This document shows positions 1 through 8,064 of a stretch of 64,000 nt of DNA, in pieces. The notes beneath the pieces are model-generated. The model was not told the origin of the DNA. It made no database searches and was given only the letters and a program-made list of their open reading frames with translations. The position numbers were made by a program, and so were the translations under genes. Position 1 is the stretch's first letter, and every line of letters begins with the position of its first letter. Source of the stretch: Peteryoungia desertarenae (lineage in GTDB: Bacteria; Pseudomonadota; Alphaproteobacteria; Rhizobiales; Rhizobiaceae); contig NZ_CP058350.1 of assembly GCF_005860795.2 (NCBI RefSeq), forward strand, positions 1,952,501-2,016,500. Direction: 5' to 3'.

Positions 1-555
1 CCCCATGGCTTCCAGCATCTGGTTGACGACCTTGGACGTGCCGCGCAGCTTCATGCCGTTCATGTCTTCAAGCTTGTTGATCGGCTTGGCAGCAATGGTG
101 TGCAGAAGGCCCGGGCCATGGGTGTGAACAGCCAAGACGTGGTAGTCGGAAAACTCGTCCTTCAGGTGCTTCTCATAGTAATCGTGGAAGGCAAGCGACG
201 TGGCTTCACCGGTTGTCATGATGAAAGGCAGTTCGAAGGCTTCCGACTTCGGGAAGCGGCCCGGCGTATAACCGATGACGGTCCAAATGATGTCAACGAC
301 GCCATCCTTGACCTGATCGACCAGTTCAGCCGGTTTGCCGCCGAGCTGCATGGCCGGATAGAGCTCGACAGCAATGCGGCCGTTGGAGTCGGCTGCGACC
401 TTCTCGGCCCATGGTGCCAGAACCTTGGACGGAATAGTCGCCTGTGGCGGCAGCATCTGGTGCAGGCGCAGTGTTACGTCAGCGGCGAAGGCCTGAAAGG
501 CCGTCATGGAAAGGGCGGCTCCGGACAATCCGGCAATCAGAAGTTTACGCAACAT
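1..555 (-). CDS. TRAP transporter solute-binding protein (DctP family), 3' end outside window
   Basis: The first 185 codons of a periplasmic solute-binding protein of a TRAP (tripartite ATP-independent periplasmic) transporter, read on the minus strand; the rest lies beyond base 1. The N-terminus is a clear signal peptide (MLRKLLIAGLSGAALSMTAF, cleavage near AFA/AD), followed by the family-typical segments VTLRLHQMLPPQA, WAEKVAADSNGRI and ELYPAMQLGG. The fragment later has KLRGTSKVVNQMLEAMG. The ATG at 555 has a GGAG ribosome site six bases upstream. The protein would deliver a carboxylate-like ligand to DctQ/DctM membrane subunits, presumably encoded further left. The ligand cannot be told from this half. 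Confidence 0.9.
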   Translation of the reverse strand, partial: MLRKLLIAGLSGAALSMTAFQAFAADVTLRLHQMLPPQATIPSKVLAPWAEKVAADSNGRIAVELYPAMQLGGKPAELVDQVKDGVVDIIWTVIGYTPGRFPKSEAFELPFIMTTGEATSLAFHDYYEKHLKDEFSDYHVLAVHTHGPGLLHTIAAKPINKLEDMNGMKLRGTSKVVNQMLEAMG

Positions 556-942
556 GGTCTCCTCCAGTTTTGCGTTGGCGTCTCTTTTGTCTGGGATGGT
601 GTCGCCAGGATTGTGGCATCCCTGAACGCATCGGCTTCGGCATGTTCCTGCTCTCTTGCTCAGCGCACGGAATTGCGGCCCTCCAAGACCGAAACTCCTC
701 CCCTTGGGTGGTCATGTTTACAGAAGTCATACCTGCCCGCAAATAATAATATTCATGCAATTCATAACCATATGGCTATGCCTCTCATGATGGTGAGCGG
801 TTTGATCTGTTCCTTTGAACGGCCGGGAATCGGCCGGTTCGGTGCCTTGACACTTTGTCATAGGACCCCTCCGATGCGCAAAGAGGTCGGCGAACAATCA
901 TCGGGTCCCGTCAAAGCCGTTTCATGACGAGTCTGCTGTTAG
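556..942. other. Intergenic region upstream of the TRAP gene
   Basis: About 390 bases without a convincing gene. Bases 740-790 are AT-rich and probably hold the promoter of the leftward TRAP gene; they include the 8-bp palindrome CCATATGG. Near 820-843 a GAAC-GGCCG / CGGCC-GGTTC hairpin with one bulged G is visible, either an operator or a weak terminator. The open frames here are shadows of the TRAP gene running past its start. Confidence 0.4.
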
Positions 943-1050
943 ATGCGTTTTTTTGCACTAAACAGTTATGTTTCCCCGGCTATCACTTCAATTTCCGGCA
1001 ATCGCTTTACCGGCTGTCTCAGTCGCAGGCCCATACCTCTTATCGCTGAC

Positions 1051-1302
1051 ATGGGCATCCTCTTTGCCTGGCCGTCCGTCGCATCGCTGGTGGCTTGCCT
1101 GGGTGACAAGGAGGCCGCCACCTTTTCCGGCGTTGCTCTTTTCGAGCTGCTGATCGAACGTGCCGAGAGGTGCCGTGGGGCGCCCGTCGATGTCATTGCC
1201 CATTCCATGGGTGGCTGGATGACCATGGAAGTCCTGCGCCAGCTCAAGCGGATCGGGCTGCAGCATGTCCCGGAGAACCTGCGCCCGGCTCTGGCCGCGC
1301 TT
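1051..1302 (+). pseudogene. Remnant of a DUF900-type alpha/beta hydrolase
   Basis: Within an open frame at 943-1425, only this central part looks like a protein: GILFAWPSVASL, then DKEAATFSGVALFELL, then VDVIAHSMGGWMTMEVLRQL. This order (FxWPS, a D-x-E-S/A-x-x-SR-like stretch, then the nucleophile elbow HSMG) is that of DUF900 alpha/beta hydrolases, which are usually over 300 residues. The upstream N-terminal half with the VHGYN-like oxyanion loop is missing, and the sequence loses similarity after the Ser elbow, before the catalytic Asp and His. No ribosome site precedes it. I read it as a decayed fragment. Confidence 0.6.
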
Positions 1303-1339
1303 GAGATGGGCCCGTCGGTATTGGCGGCTCAACTGTCCA

Positions 1340-2716
1340 TCATCGGGGAGATGAATTGTTCGCGGCCTCATCTTCGCCGCCGCCTCGTCCTTCATTGCGC
1401 TGCTGTCGGATCGCCTGGGCGATGAAGGCGCGCGAGAGACCGTGGTAGAGGGGTTCGGGCGCAATCAGACGGGACGTTACATAACCGATCATAGATGCCG
1501 CCATGACCGGGATGACGGCCTCATGGCTGCCGGTCATTTCAATGATGATGACAAAGGCTGTCATCGGCGCCTGCACCACGCCGGAGAAATAGCCGGCCAT
1601 TCCGAGGATAGCGGACAGCGCCAGGCTCGTGCCCAGCAACCATCCCAGCGTGCCACCCAGTCCGACACCGACGGACAGCGACGGCGCAAAGATCCCGCCG
1701 GGAATGCCGGACATCATGGAAATGAAGGTAGTCGCCAGTTTTTCGAGAAAGAACGTCGGCGATACCAGCTCACCCGCCATGATCTGCCGGGATTGTTCAT
1801 ACCCGGTGCCAAAAGTTTCACCGCCCGAAAGAACCCCGATCAGGGCGACGAGCAAGCCGCAGCCTCCGGCCAGCATCAGCATGCGTTTCGTCGGATCGGG
1901 ATGGGCCCAGACGCGAATGCGCCGGGACGCCGACAGCGCACCTTTCGAAAATCCGGCCCCGAGTGCACCGCCAAGCACGCCGCAGAGCACCACCATCAGC
2001 CAGTCGCGCCCTTCAAGCGCCGTCACCGCCACCTCGCCGAAATAGGTATAGGAGCCGACAATGCCGAGGGCTGACAGCCCTGACAGGATGACCGCTGTCA
2101 ACACAAGGCCGTTGGCGCGTGACTGGAAGGTCCGGCTCATCTCTTCGATGGCAAAGACGATGCCGGCAAGCGGTGTATTGAATGCAGCCGCAATCCCGGC
2201 CGCAGATCCGGCCAGGATCAGGCCCTGCGCCTGTGCCATGCCCCCGATCCGTCCGCTGGCGACCATGATCGCCGCTCCCACCTGCACAGTCGGGCCTTCG
2301 CGCCCGATCGAAGCGCCGCAGCAGAGGCCGATCACGGTCAGTACGATCTTGCCGAAGGCGATCTTGAGAGAAAGAAGGGGCGCCCGCAGATGGCTGTGTT
2401 TCAGATGTCGCGCGGCAATGGCCTGCGGAATACCGCTGCCCTGCGCATTCGGGAAATAACGCATGGTGAGAAAGGAGCAGAGGATGAAGCCCGTCGGTGT
2501 CAGAAGAAGCGGCCAGAGATAGCCATGGCTCCCGCTCGCCGTCACCGCGTGAAAGAAGACCTCCGCCTCGTCGGCTGCAAGGGCAAAGGCGACGCTGACC
2601 AGGCCGATGGCCAATGCGCCAATCCAGAAGACGATCCGTGGTTTCCACAATCGCCATGACCACCGCATCACGCGCGAACGGCGCAGAACCTTGGACTTGC
2701 GATAGGAAAACGACAT
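1340..2716 (-). CDS. ClC-family chloride channel / H+-Cl- antiporter
   Basis: A 458-residue multi-pass membrane protein with all ClC signatures in order: GSGIPQA (near 110), GREGPTVQVGA (near 145, including the gating glutamate), AAAFNTPLAGIVFAIEEM (near 180, including the internal proton-path glutamate), and GIFAPSLSVGVGLG (near 340). The retained gating and proton glutamates fit an antiporter rather than a passive channel. There is no C-terminal CBS pair, so it resembles the short bacterial EriC/ClcA form. The start at 2716 has GGAAG upstream. It follows betA on the same strand after a 129-base gap; no functional link to betaine synthesis is evident. Confidence 0.93.
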   Translation of the reverse strand: MSFSYRKSKVLRRSRVMRWSWRLWKPRIVFWIGALAIGLVSVAFALAADEAEVFFHAVTASGSHGYLWPLLLTPTGFILCSFLTMRYFPNAQGSGIPQAIAARHLKHSHLRAPLLSLKIAFGKIVLTVIGLCCGASIGREGPTVQVGAAIMVASGRIGGMAQAQGLILAGSAAGIAAAFNTPLAGIVFAIEEMSRTFQSRANGLVLTAVILSGLSALGIVGSYTYFGEVAVTALEGRDWLMVVLCGVLGGALGAGFSKGALSASRRIRVWAHPDPTKRMLMLAGGCGLLVALIGVLSGGETFGTGYEQSRQIMAGELVSPTFFLEKLATTFISMMSGIPGGIFAPSLSVGVGLGGTLGWLLGTSLALSAILGMAGYFSGVVQAPMTAFVIIIEMTGSHEAVIPVMAASMIGYVTSRLIAPEPLYHGLSRAFIAQAIRQQRNEGRGGGEDEAANNSSPR

Positions 2717-2747
2717 GGCACTTCCAAAGGCCTGGGGCGATTTATGC

Positions 2748-2770
2748 GGGCGAAGTTCATTTATTCGCCC
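2748..2770 (-). terminator. Weak hairpin between betA and the ClC gene
   Basis: A 7-bp inverted repeat (GGGCGAA / TTCGCCC, 9-nt loop) lies 76 bases after the betA stop on the betA strand. No solid T-run follows, so it may be a weak terminator or part of the leader of the ClC gene. Confidence 0.3.
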
Positions 2771-2845
2771 CTTGGCACCTCATTGCAAGGCTCGACTGTG
2801 CGCTTGCAGCATTTTCCGGCTCTCTTGCCGCAAGCGAAGGCGTGT

Positions 2846-4495
2846 CTACCGGTCGCTCGTCTCCCAGCGCGGATTGATCCACGGTTCCTGATTTGAGCGC
2901 GGCAGCGGCGTCTTGCCGAGGATATGGTCTGCCGCCTTCTCGCCGGTCATGATCGACGGACCGTTGAGATTGCCATAGGTCAGGCGCGGGAAGATCGATG
3001 AGTCGACCACGCGCAGGCCATCCACCCCGATCACGCGGCATTCCGGATCGACGACGGCCATTGGATCGTCCTTCGCGCCCATCTTCGATGTGCCGCAGGG
3101 GTGATAGGCGCTTTCTAAGTGCTCGCGCAGGAAGGCGTCGATCTGATCATCCGTCTGCACGCTTTCGCCCGGCTGGATTTCCGGACCACGGAAGGCGTCG
3201 AAGGCCTTTTGCCCGAAGATTTCGCGGGTGAGGCGCACGCAGTGGCGGAATTTTATCCAGTCTTCCTCATGGCTCATATAGTTGAACTGGATGACCGGGT
3301 CGGCCATCGGATCTGGCGAGCGCAGGGTTACAGCGCCGCGAGATTTCGAATGGTTGTAGCCGACATGCACCTGGAAGCCATGGCTCTTCGCCGCCGCCTT
3401 GCCGTCATAGGAAATGGCAACGGGCAGGAAATGGAACTGGATATCGGGCTGCTTCACCCCCGGTGCCGACCGCACGAAGGCGCAGGATTCAAACTGGTTG
3501 GAGCTGCCGAGCCCGGTGCCGGAAAACAGCCATTGTGCGCCAGCCACCCCCTGCCAGAACCAGGGCAGCCAGGAATAGAGCGAGACGGGTTTGGTCGCGA
3601 CCTGCTGGAAGTAGAACTCCATATGGTCCATCAGGTTGGCGCCCACACCCGGCCGATCGACCTTCACCTCGATGCCCATGTCCTTCAGATGCTGGGCCGG
3701 TCCGATGCCCGAGAGCATCAGGAGTTTCGGCGAGTTGAAGGTCGAGGCCGAGACGATGACCTCGCGATTGGCCTTCACCACCTCGATTTTGCCATTCCGC
3801 TCGATCTCGACGCCGGTGGCCCGGCCGTTTTCGATGACGATCTTGCGGGCAAAGCAGCGCACCAGCTCGACATTGCCACGCTTCATGGCGGGTTTGAGAT
3901 AGGCATTGGCGGCAGACCAGCGGCGGGAGCGCCAGATGGTCTGCTCCATCAGGCCGAAGCCTTCCTGCTTCTCGCCGTTATAGTCTTCCGTCGTCTCGAA
4001 GCCGGCTTGGCGGCCCGCCTCGACAAAGGCGCGCACCAAGGGGTTCTTCGCCGGCCCGCGCTGGACATGCAGCGGCCCATCCGTGCCGCGCCAGCCCTCC
4101 TGGCCGCCATGCGAGTTCTCCATCCGCTTGAAGTAAGGCAGCACATCGGCATAGGCCCAGCCCTTGGCGCCGCTCTCCTCCCAGCCGTCGAAATCATCCG
4201 CCGAACCGCGTACATAGACCATGCCGTTGATCGAGGACGACCCACCGATCACCTTGCCGCGCGGGGCGGTGATCCGCCGGTTGTTGAGGTGCGGCTCGGG
4301 CTCGGAAAGATAACCCCAATTATAGCGCTTCATGCTCATCGGCCAGGCAAGCGCTGCCGGCATCTGGATGAACGGGCCGATATCCGACCCGCCATATTCG
4401 AGCACCATAACGCTGTGCTTGCCGTCCTCGGAGAGGCGGTAGGCCAGTGCCGAACCGGAGGAGCCGGAGCCGATGATGATGAAGTCTGCTTGCAT
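2846..4495 (-). CDS. betA: Choline dehydrogenase, GMC oxidoreductase
   Basis: A 549-residue flavoenzyme of the GMC family that oxidises choline to betaine aldehyde at the membrane, the first step of glycine betaine synthesis. It begins with the FAD-binding dinucleotide fold ([20 protein letters not shown]), then the GMC signature around [18 protein letters not shown]. It ends with a typical substrate domain: [10 protein letters not shown] carries the active-site His, and [24 protein letters not shown] follows. A longer open frame continues to 4684, but the ATG at 4495 gives the canonical N-terminus and the usual 549-residue length. In Sinorhizobium the order is betICBA; here betC is absent and a toxin-antitoxin module separates betA from betB. 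Confidence 0.95.
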   Translation of the reverse strand: MQADFIIIGSGSSGSALAYRLSEDGKHSVMVLEYGGSDIGPFIQMPAALAWPMSMKRYNWGYLSEPEPHLNNRRITAPRGKVIGGSSSINGMVYVRGSADDFDGWEESGAKGWAYADVLPYFKRMENSHGGQEGWRGTDGPLHVQRGPAKNPLVRAFVEAGRQAGFETTEDYNGEKQEGFGLMEQTIWRSRRWSAANAYLKPAMKRGNVELVRCFARKIVIENGRATGVEIERNGKIEVVKANREVIVSASTFNSPKLLMLSGIGPAQHLKDMGIEVKVDRPGVGANLMDHMEFYFQQVATKPVSLYSWLPWFWQGVAGAQWLFSGTGLGSSNQFESCAFVRSAPGVKQPDIQFHFLPVAISYDGKAAAKSHGFQVHVGYNHSKSRGAVTLRSPDPMADPVIQFNYMSHEEDWIKFRHCVRLTREIFGQKAFDAFRGPEIQPGESVQTDDQIDAFLREHLESAYHPCGTSKMGAKDDPMAVVDPECRVIGVDGLRVVDSSIFPRLTYGNLNGPSIMTGEKAADHILGKTPLPRSNQEPWINPRWETSDR

Positions 4496-4595
4496 GGTCA
4501 TGAGTGCAGTCCGAAGTTCAATGACGAGAGTGACAGGGGTATCGCGATGCGCTATATTCCTTGGCAACGACATCGCGGAGAGCGACGGTGCTGGG

Positions 4596-4841
4596 ATGAA
4601 GGAAGTTGTCGTATCGCAGCGTGCCGACAAGGCGCTGCAAAGCATGCAACCCAAGCGCCGTCTCGCGATTATCGCAAAGGTCAAAGCCTATGCGCGCGGC
4701 GAAAGGGTCGACATTAAGAAGATGAAGGGCCTTCCACTCTGGCGCATCAGGGTTGCCGACGACCGCGTGATCATTGATGACCAGGGTAGGATTGTCCTGG
4801 TCGTGGCAGCCGGTCCACGTGGCAGCATCTATAAGGAATGA
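4596..4841 (+). CDS. RelE/ParE-superfamily toxin
   Basis: An 81-residue basic protein beginning [15 protein letters not shown] and ending with the strand pattern [29 protein letters not shown], typical of RelE/ParE-type toxins (type II mRNA interferase or gyrase poison). The open frame extends upstream to 4473, but that part overlaps the divergent betA gene in reverse, so I take the internal ATG at 4596. The Xre-type antitoxin gene starts six bases after the stop, giving toxin-first order as in HigBA-like modules. The pair is on the strand opposite to bet, between betA and betB. Confidence 0.8.
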   Translation: MKEVVVSQRADKALQSMQPKRRLAIIAKVKAYARGERVDIKKMKGLPLWRIRVADDRVIIDDQGRIVLVVAAGPRGSIYKE

Positions 4842-4847
4842 GAGGCA

Positions 4848-5198
4848 ATGGGACGCATTCAGAGAATTGAAATTGAAGGCAAGGGCTATGTGTTGCTCAG
4901 TGAAGAAGACTACGAAGACCTTGTTGACGGACTGGAAGCGAGTGCCGTACTGGCTGAGATCTCTGCAGGACAGGAGGTCTGGCCTCTGGATATAGTCGAG
5001 GCGCGCGCCAACGGCGAAAACCCCGTTCGCGTTTTCCGCAATTACCGCAAACTCTCCGTCTCCGAGCTTGCGACCGCTGCCGGCATCTCCCAGCCCTATC
5101 TGTCGGAAATCGAGAGCGGCAAGAAGACCGGCTCCGTCGATGTGCTGAAGCGGATTGCGGTGGCGCTCAAGGTCGATCTCGACGATATCGTGGTGTGA
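4848..5198 (+). CDS. Xre-family antitoxin (helix-turn-helix)
   Basis: A 116-residue protein with two parts. Residues 1-50 (IQRIEIEGKGYVLLSEEDYEDLVDG) resemble antitoxin N-terminal segments that pack on the toxin. Residues 65-115 form a Cro/C1-type helix-turn-helix (VSELATAAGISQPYLSEIES, then DVLKRIAVALKVDLDDIV). It follows the RelE-like toxin with a good AGAGG ribosome site. It should neutralise the toxin and repress the pair from the roughly 100-base region shared with the betA start. Confidence 0.82.
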   Translation: MGRIQRIEIEGKGYVLLSEEDYEDLVDGLEASAVLAEISAGQEVWPLDIVEARANGENPVRVFRNYRKLSVSELATAAGISQPYLSEIESGKKTGSVDVLKRIAVALKVDLDDIVV

Positions 5199-5240
5199 CC
5201 GACCGTAGCTGCGAGCCCGCTGAAGTCGCGACAGCGCCGC

Positions 5241-5361
5241 CCCCTCACCCGGCCTCCGCTTCGCTCGGCCATCCTCTCCCCGAGGGCAGAGGAGTATCCG
5301 CCCGCGCCCTGCGCTCCCTCTTCTCCCTACCGGGGAGGTGCCCGAAGGGCGGATGAGGGGG
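5241..5361. repeat. Mosaic palindromic repeat pair (inverted copies)
   Basis: A 121-bp block opens with CCCCTCACCCGG and closes with the near-inverse CGGATGAGGGG; each half holds an internal GC-rich hairpin and a CTCCCC/GGGGAG core. This is the architecture of rhizobial intergenic mosaic elements. It lies directly after the antitoxin gene and carries no gene. Confidence 0.6.
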
Positions 5362-5398
5362 GCGAAGCAATGCCCGTCTTTCTGTCGCCGGGGATACC

Positions 5399-5576
5399 CC
5401 CCTCTGTCGGCTCCGCCGACATCTCCCCCACACGGGGGGAGAGTGGCCGCCACCGCTTTGACTCGCGAACGTCGCGTTGGCTGAGCGCTCAACATTTGCC
5501 GCTGACCGGGCGCCCAGCCGCCATCCACTCTCCCCCCCGGTGGGGGAGATGCCCGGCAGGGCAGAGGGGGGCAAAC
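5399..5576. repeat. Second inverted pair of about 50-bp mosaic repeats
   Basis: Bases 5399-5447 and the reverse of 5526-5576 are the same element: both begin CCCCCCTCTG, continue with a variable hairpin (GTCGGCTCCGCCGAC in one, CCCTGCCGGG in the other), then CATCTCCCCCAC and a G-run ending GAGAGTGG. Between them lie about 78 bases with no repeat. The variable hairpins keep pairing while changing sequence. It ends 22 bases from the betB stop and may act as its terminator. Confidence 0.65.
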
Positions 5577-5598
5577 TCGCGCGACGGCCGCGTTCATC

Positions 5599-7062
5599 TC
5601 AATACGGCGCCTCGCACTTGCCCATGCCGACGTAAACCGTCTTCAGCTCGGTATAATGCTCCAGCGCCGCTGCCGAATTCTCGCGGCCGAAGCCCGACTG
5701 CTTGGACCCGCCGAAGGGAATTTCGACCGGGCAGAGATTATAGGTATTGATCCAGAGCGTGCCGGCCTCCAGCTGATCGACCACGCGATGCGCACGGGAG
5801 AAATCGGCGGTGAACACACCGGCCGAGAGGCCGAATTCGGTGGCATTGGCCCGCGCGATCACCTCTGCCTCGTCCTCGAATTCGAGCACGCACATGACCG
5901 GCCCGAAAATCTCCTCGCGGGCAATGGTCATGTCGTCGGTGACATCGGCAAAGACGGTCGGCTGGATGTAGAAGCCTTCACCCGTGACGCTGTTCGGAAT
6001 GCCGCCGCCGGTGACGAGCGTTGCGCCCTCCGCCTTGCCCTTGTCGATATAGGACAGAACCTTTTCGCGCTGCGCGAGCGAGACCATCGGCCCCATCTGC
6101 GTCGCCTCGTCCTGCGGGTCGCCGATCACGATCGCCTCGGTGCGGGCCTTCAGCCGGGTGAGGAAAGTGTCCTTGATCGCCTTGTGCACGAAGACACGCG
6201 TACCGTTCGAGCAGACCTGGCCGGTCGAATAGAAATTGCCGAGCATGGCGCCCGAAATCGCGCTGTCGATATCGGCATCGTCGAAGACGACGAGCGGTGA
6301 CTTGCCGCCGAGTTCCATGGTGACATGTTTCAGCTGCGAGGCGGCTGCGCCCGCGACCTTGCGGCCCGTCGGCACGGAGCCGGTCAGCGACACTTTGGCC
6401 ACATCAGGATGGGAAACGAGCAGCGGCCCGGTCTCGCGGTCGCCCTGAATGACGTTGAAGACACCCTTCGGTGCCCCCGCTTCGATTAGGATCTCGGCGA
6501 TTTTCAAGGCGCCGAGCGGCGTCACTTCCGACGGCTTGAAGACCATGGCATTGCCGGCGGCAAGTGCAGGCGCGCCCTTCCAGCAGGCGATCTGCTGCGG
6601 ATAGTTCCAGGCGCCGATGCCGACGACGACGCCGAGCGGCACGCGCTTCGTGTAAGCCCAGTCGCCACCCAGCGGGATCTGGCTGCCATTCATCGCACTC
6701 GCGATAATGCCGCCAAAGAATTCGAAACTGTCGGCACCCGAGGTGGGGTCGGCGACAATGGTTTCCTGGATCGGCTTGCCGGTATCGAGCGTCTCGAGCT
6801 CGGAGAGCTCGCGGTTGCGGGTCCGCATGATCTCGGCGGCCTTCTTCAACACACGGCCACGCGCGGTCGGGCTGAACGCAGCCCATTCCTTCTGCGCCCG
6901 CTTGGCTGACGCAATCGCCTTTTCGATGATCTGAGGCGTTGCTGCATGCAACCGTGCGATCACCTCGCCGGTTGCCGGATACACGTTCTCGATAACGGTT
7001 CCGGCTCTATCCTCGACATATTCGCCGTCAATGAAATGCGAGGCTTGCGGTTGGGCTTTCAT
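5599..7062 (-). CDS. betB: Betaine aldehyde dehydrogenase
   Basis: A 487-residue NAD(P)+-dependent aldehyde dehydrogenase, cytosolic, converting betaine aldehyde to glycine betaine. Landmarks are the NAD-binding segment [25 protein letters not shown], the general-base glutamate in [17 protein letters not shown], the catalytic cysteine in [11 protein letters not shown], and the C-terminal [12 protein letters not shown]. The open frame reaches 7173, but its first 37 residues are translated repeat DNA (SPPQGGGG); ATG 7062 gives the usual BetB start ([20 protein letters not shown]) and length. It lies 107 bases after betI on the same strand, so the two are probably co-transcribed through the repeats. 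Confidence 0.96.
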   Translation of the reverse strand: MKAQPQASHFIDGEYVEDRAGTVIENVYPATGEVIARLHAATPQIIEKAIASAKRAQKEWAAFSPTARGRVLKKAAEIMRTRNRELSELETLDTGKPIQETIVADPTSGADSFEFFGGIIASAMNGSQIPLGGDWAYTKRVPLGVVVGIGAWNYPQQIACWKGAPALAAGNAMVFKPSEVTPLGALKIAEILIEAGAPKGVFNVIQGDRETGPLLVSHPDVAKVSLTGSVPTGRKVAGAAASQLKHVTMELGGKSPLVVFDDADIDSAISGAMLGNFYSTGQVCSNGTRVFVHKAIKDTFLTRLKARTEAIVIGDPQDEATQMGPMVSLAQREKVLSYIDKGKAEGATLVTGGGIPNSVTGEGFYIQPTVFADVTDDMTIAREEIFGPVMCVLEFEDEAEVIARANATEFGLSAGVFTADFSRAHRVVDQLEAGTLWINTYNLCPVEIPFGGSKQSGFGRENSAAALEHYTELKTVYVGMGKCEAPY

Positions 7063-7090
7063 GTCCTGTCTCCAGACCGTTGGTTTCTCT

Positions 7091-7226
7091 CCACCTCCCC
7101 CTTGAGGGGGGGAGGTCGCCGCAATGCGGCGGGCGGGGGTGATCTTGTTGTCAAGCGTCATTGCGGTCGTCACGGTTCACCCCAACCCGGACCTTTGGTC
7201 CGACCCTCCCCCTCAAGGGGAGGGTG
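7091..7226. repeat. Inverted pair of about 50-bp mosaic repeats between betI and betB
   Basis: Reading 7178-7226 forward and 7091-7140 in reverse gives the same element: CACCCC, a short hairpin, CGACC, a C-run, CTCAAGGGG and AGGTGG/AGGGTGG. The internal hairpin differs (CGGACC-TTT-GGTCCG in one, CGCCGCA-T-TGCGGCG in the other), with both sides changed together. The right copy lies inside the betI frame and supplies its last codons; the left copy lies in the betB leader. Confidence 0.7.
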
Positions 7227-7802
7227 GGCGGCGAGCTGCCCCGTCACATAATCCTCGACCAATGCGACAGAGGCATCAATCGACAAGGGTGCGGCCTTCA
7301 GAGATTGCCGGATATAGAGCCCGTCGATCATGGCGGCAGCGCCATCGGCAATCCTGCCCGCGTCTTCCGCGCCACAAAGTGGCTTCAAGCCCGACATCAG
7401 GTTGGAATGCAGCCGCCGCGCATAGACGACGAGCAGCCGGCGCACCTCTTCCGAGCGCTGTGCTTCCGAGTAAAAGGCAAGCCAGGCGGCGACCACTTCC
7501 GGCGCGAACTGGTCGGCCTGGAACGACACGCGAATGACGGCCGAGACCCGCGCGCGCGGCGTTTCAGCCGCAGTCAGACCCGCCACGGCATCGGTCCGCA
7601 ATTGTCTCAGCAGCGAGCGGATCGTTTCGATCAGCAATTGCTCCTTCGAGCCAAAATAATGATGGGCGAGCGCCGGTGACACGCCAGCCTCGCGGGCAAT
7701 CTCCGACATGGTGACGGTCAGCGAGCCATGATGGCCGATGGTTTTCAAAGCAGCGTCAACCAGCGCCTTGCGACGCAGGGGTTCCATTCCGATCTTCGGC
7801 AT
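7170..7802 (-). CDS. betI: Transcriptional repressor BetI, TetR family
   Basis: A 210-residue TetR-type repressor that senses choline and controls the bet genes. The N-terminal helix-turn-helix is plain: [26 protein letters not shown] (residues 32-57). The rest fits BetI ([22 protein letters not shown], then [15 protein letters not shown]). The last roughly 18 residues ([18 protein letters not shown]) are encoded by a palindromic repeat and are probably not part of the ancestral protein, which would have ended near YVTGQLA. A palindrome matching BetI operators lies 31 bases upstream of the start, consistent with autoregulation. Confidence 0.93.
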   Translation of the reverse strand: MPKIGMEPLRRKALVDAALKTIGHHGSLTVTMSEIAREAGVSPALAHHYFGSKEQLLIETIRSLLRQLRTDAVAGLTAAETPRARVSAVIRVSFQADQFAPEVVAAWLAFYSEAQRSEEVRRLLVVYARRLHSNLMSGLKPLCGAEDAGRIADGAAAMIDGLYIRQSLKAAPLSIDASVALVEDYVTGQLAAHPPLEGEGRTKGPGWGEP

Positions 7803-7832
7803 TTCCGTCTCCTGTTATTGACAATCTTAATT

Positions 7833-7852
7833 TTGATTGACTGATCAATCAA
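7833..7852. promoter_or_regulatory. Probable BetI operator
   Basis: A perfect 20-bp inverted repeat, TTGATTGA-CTGA-TCAATCAA, lies 31 bases upstream of the betI start. Known BetI sites of gamma-proteobacteria have the same TTGATTGA-N4-TCAATC form, so this is very likely the autoregulatory site. Confidence 0.85.
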
Positions 7853-8064
7853 GAAAAAACTGAGGCTTTGAAGAGGCGATGCATGGCGGCGTGGTTCGTG
7901 ATTGCGTGAATTGTCTTCGCGGTGCTGCCCCGTCACCGCACAGCCTGCATCATGGGTTTTGACGCAAAACTTTCATCCAGTTGTCACACAAGGGAAAGGC
8001 TTTGTTGACGATTGTCACCCAGATTTATCTTCATAAAAACAAATGGATATTGGAGAGATCTCTA

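Noticed and set aside
3119..4717. A 532-codon open frame on the plus strand
   Set aside because: It is the exact antisense of betA, has no ribosome site, and its protein is rich in His, Arg and Gly without any recognisable domain. High-GC genes commonly leave such long antisense frames.
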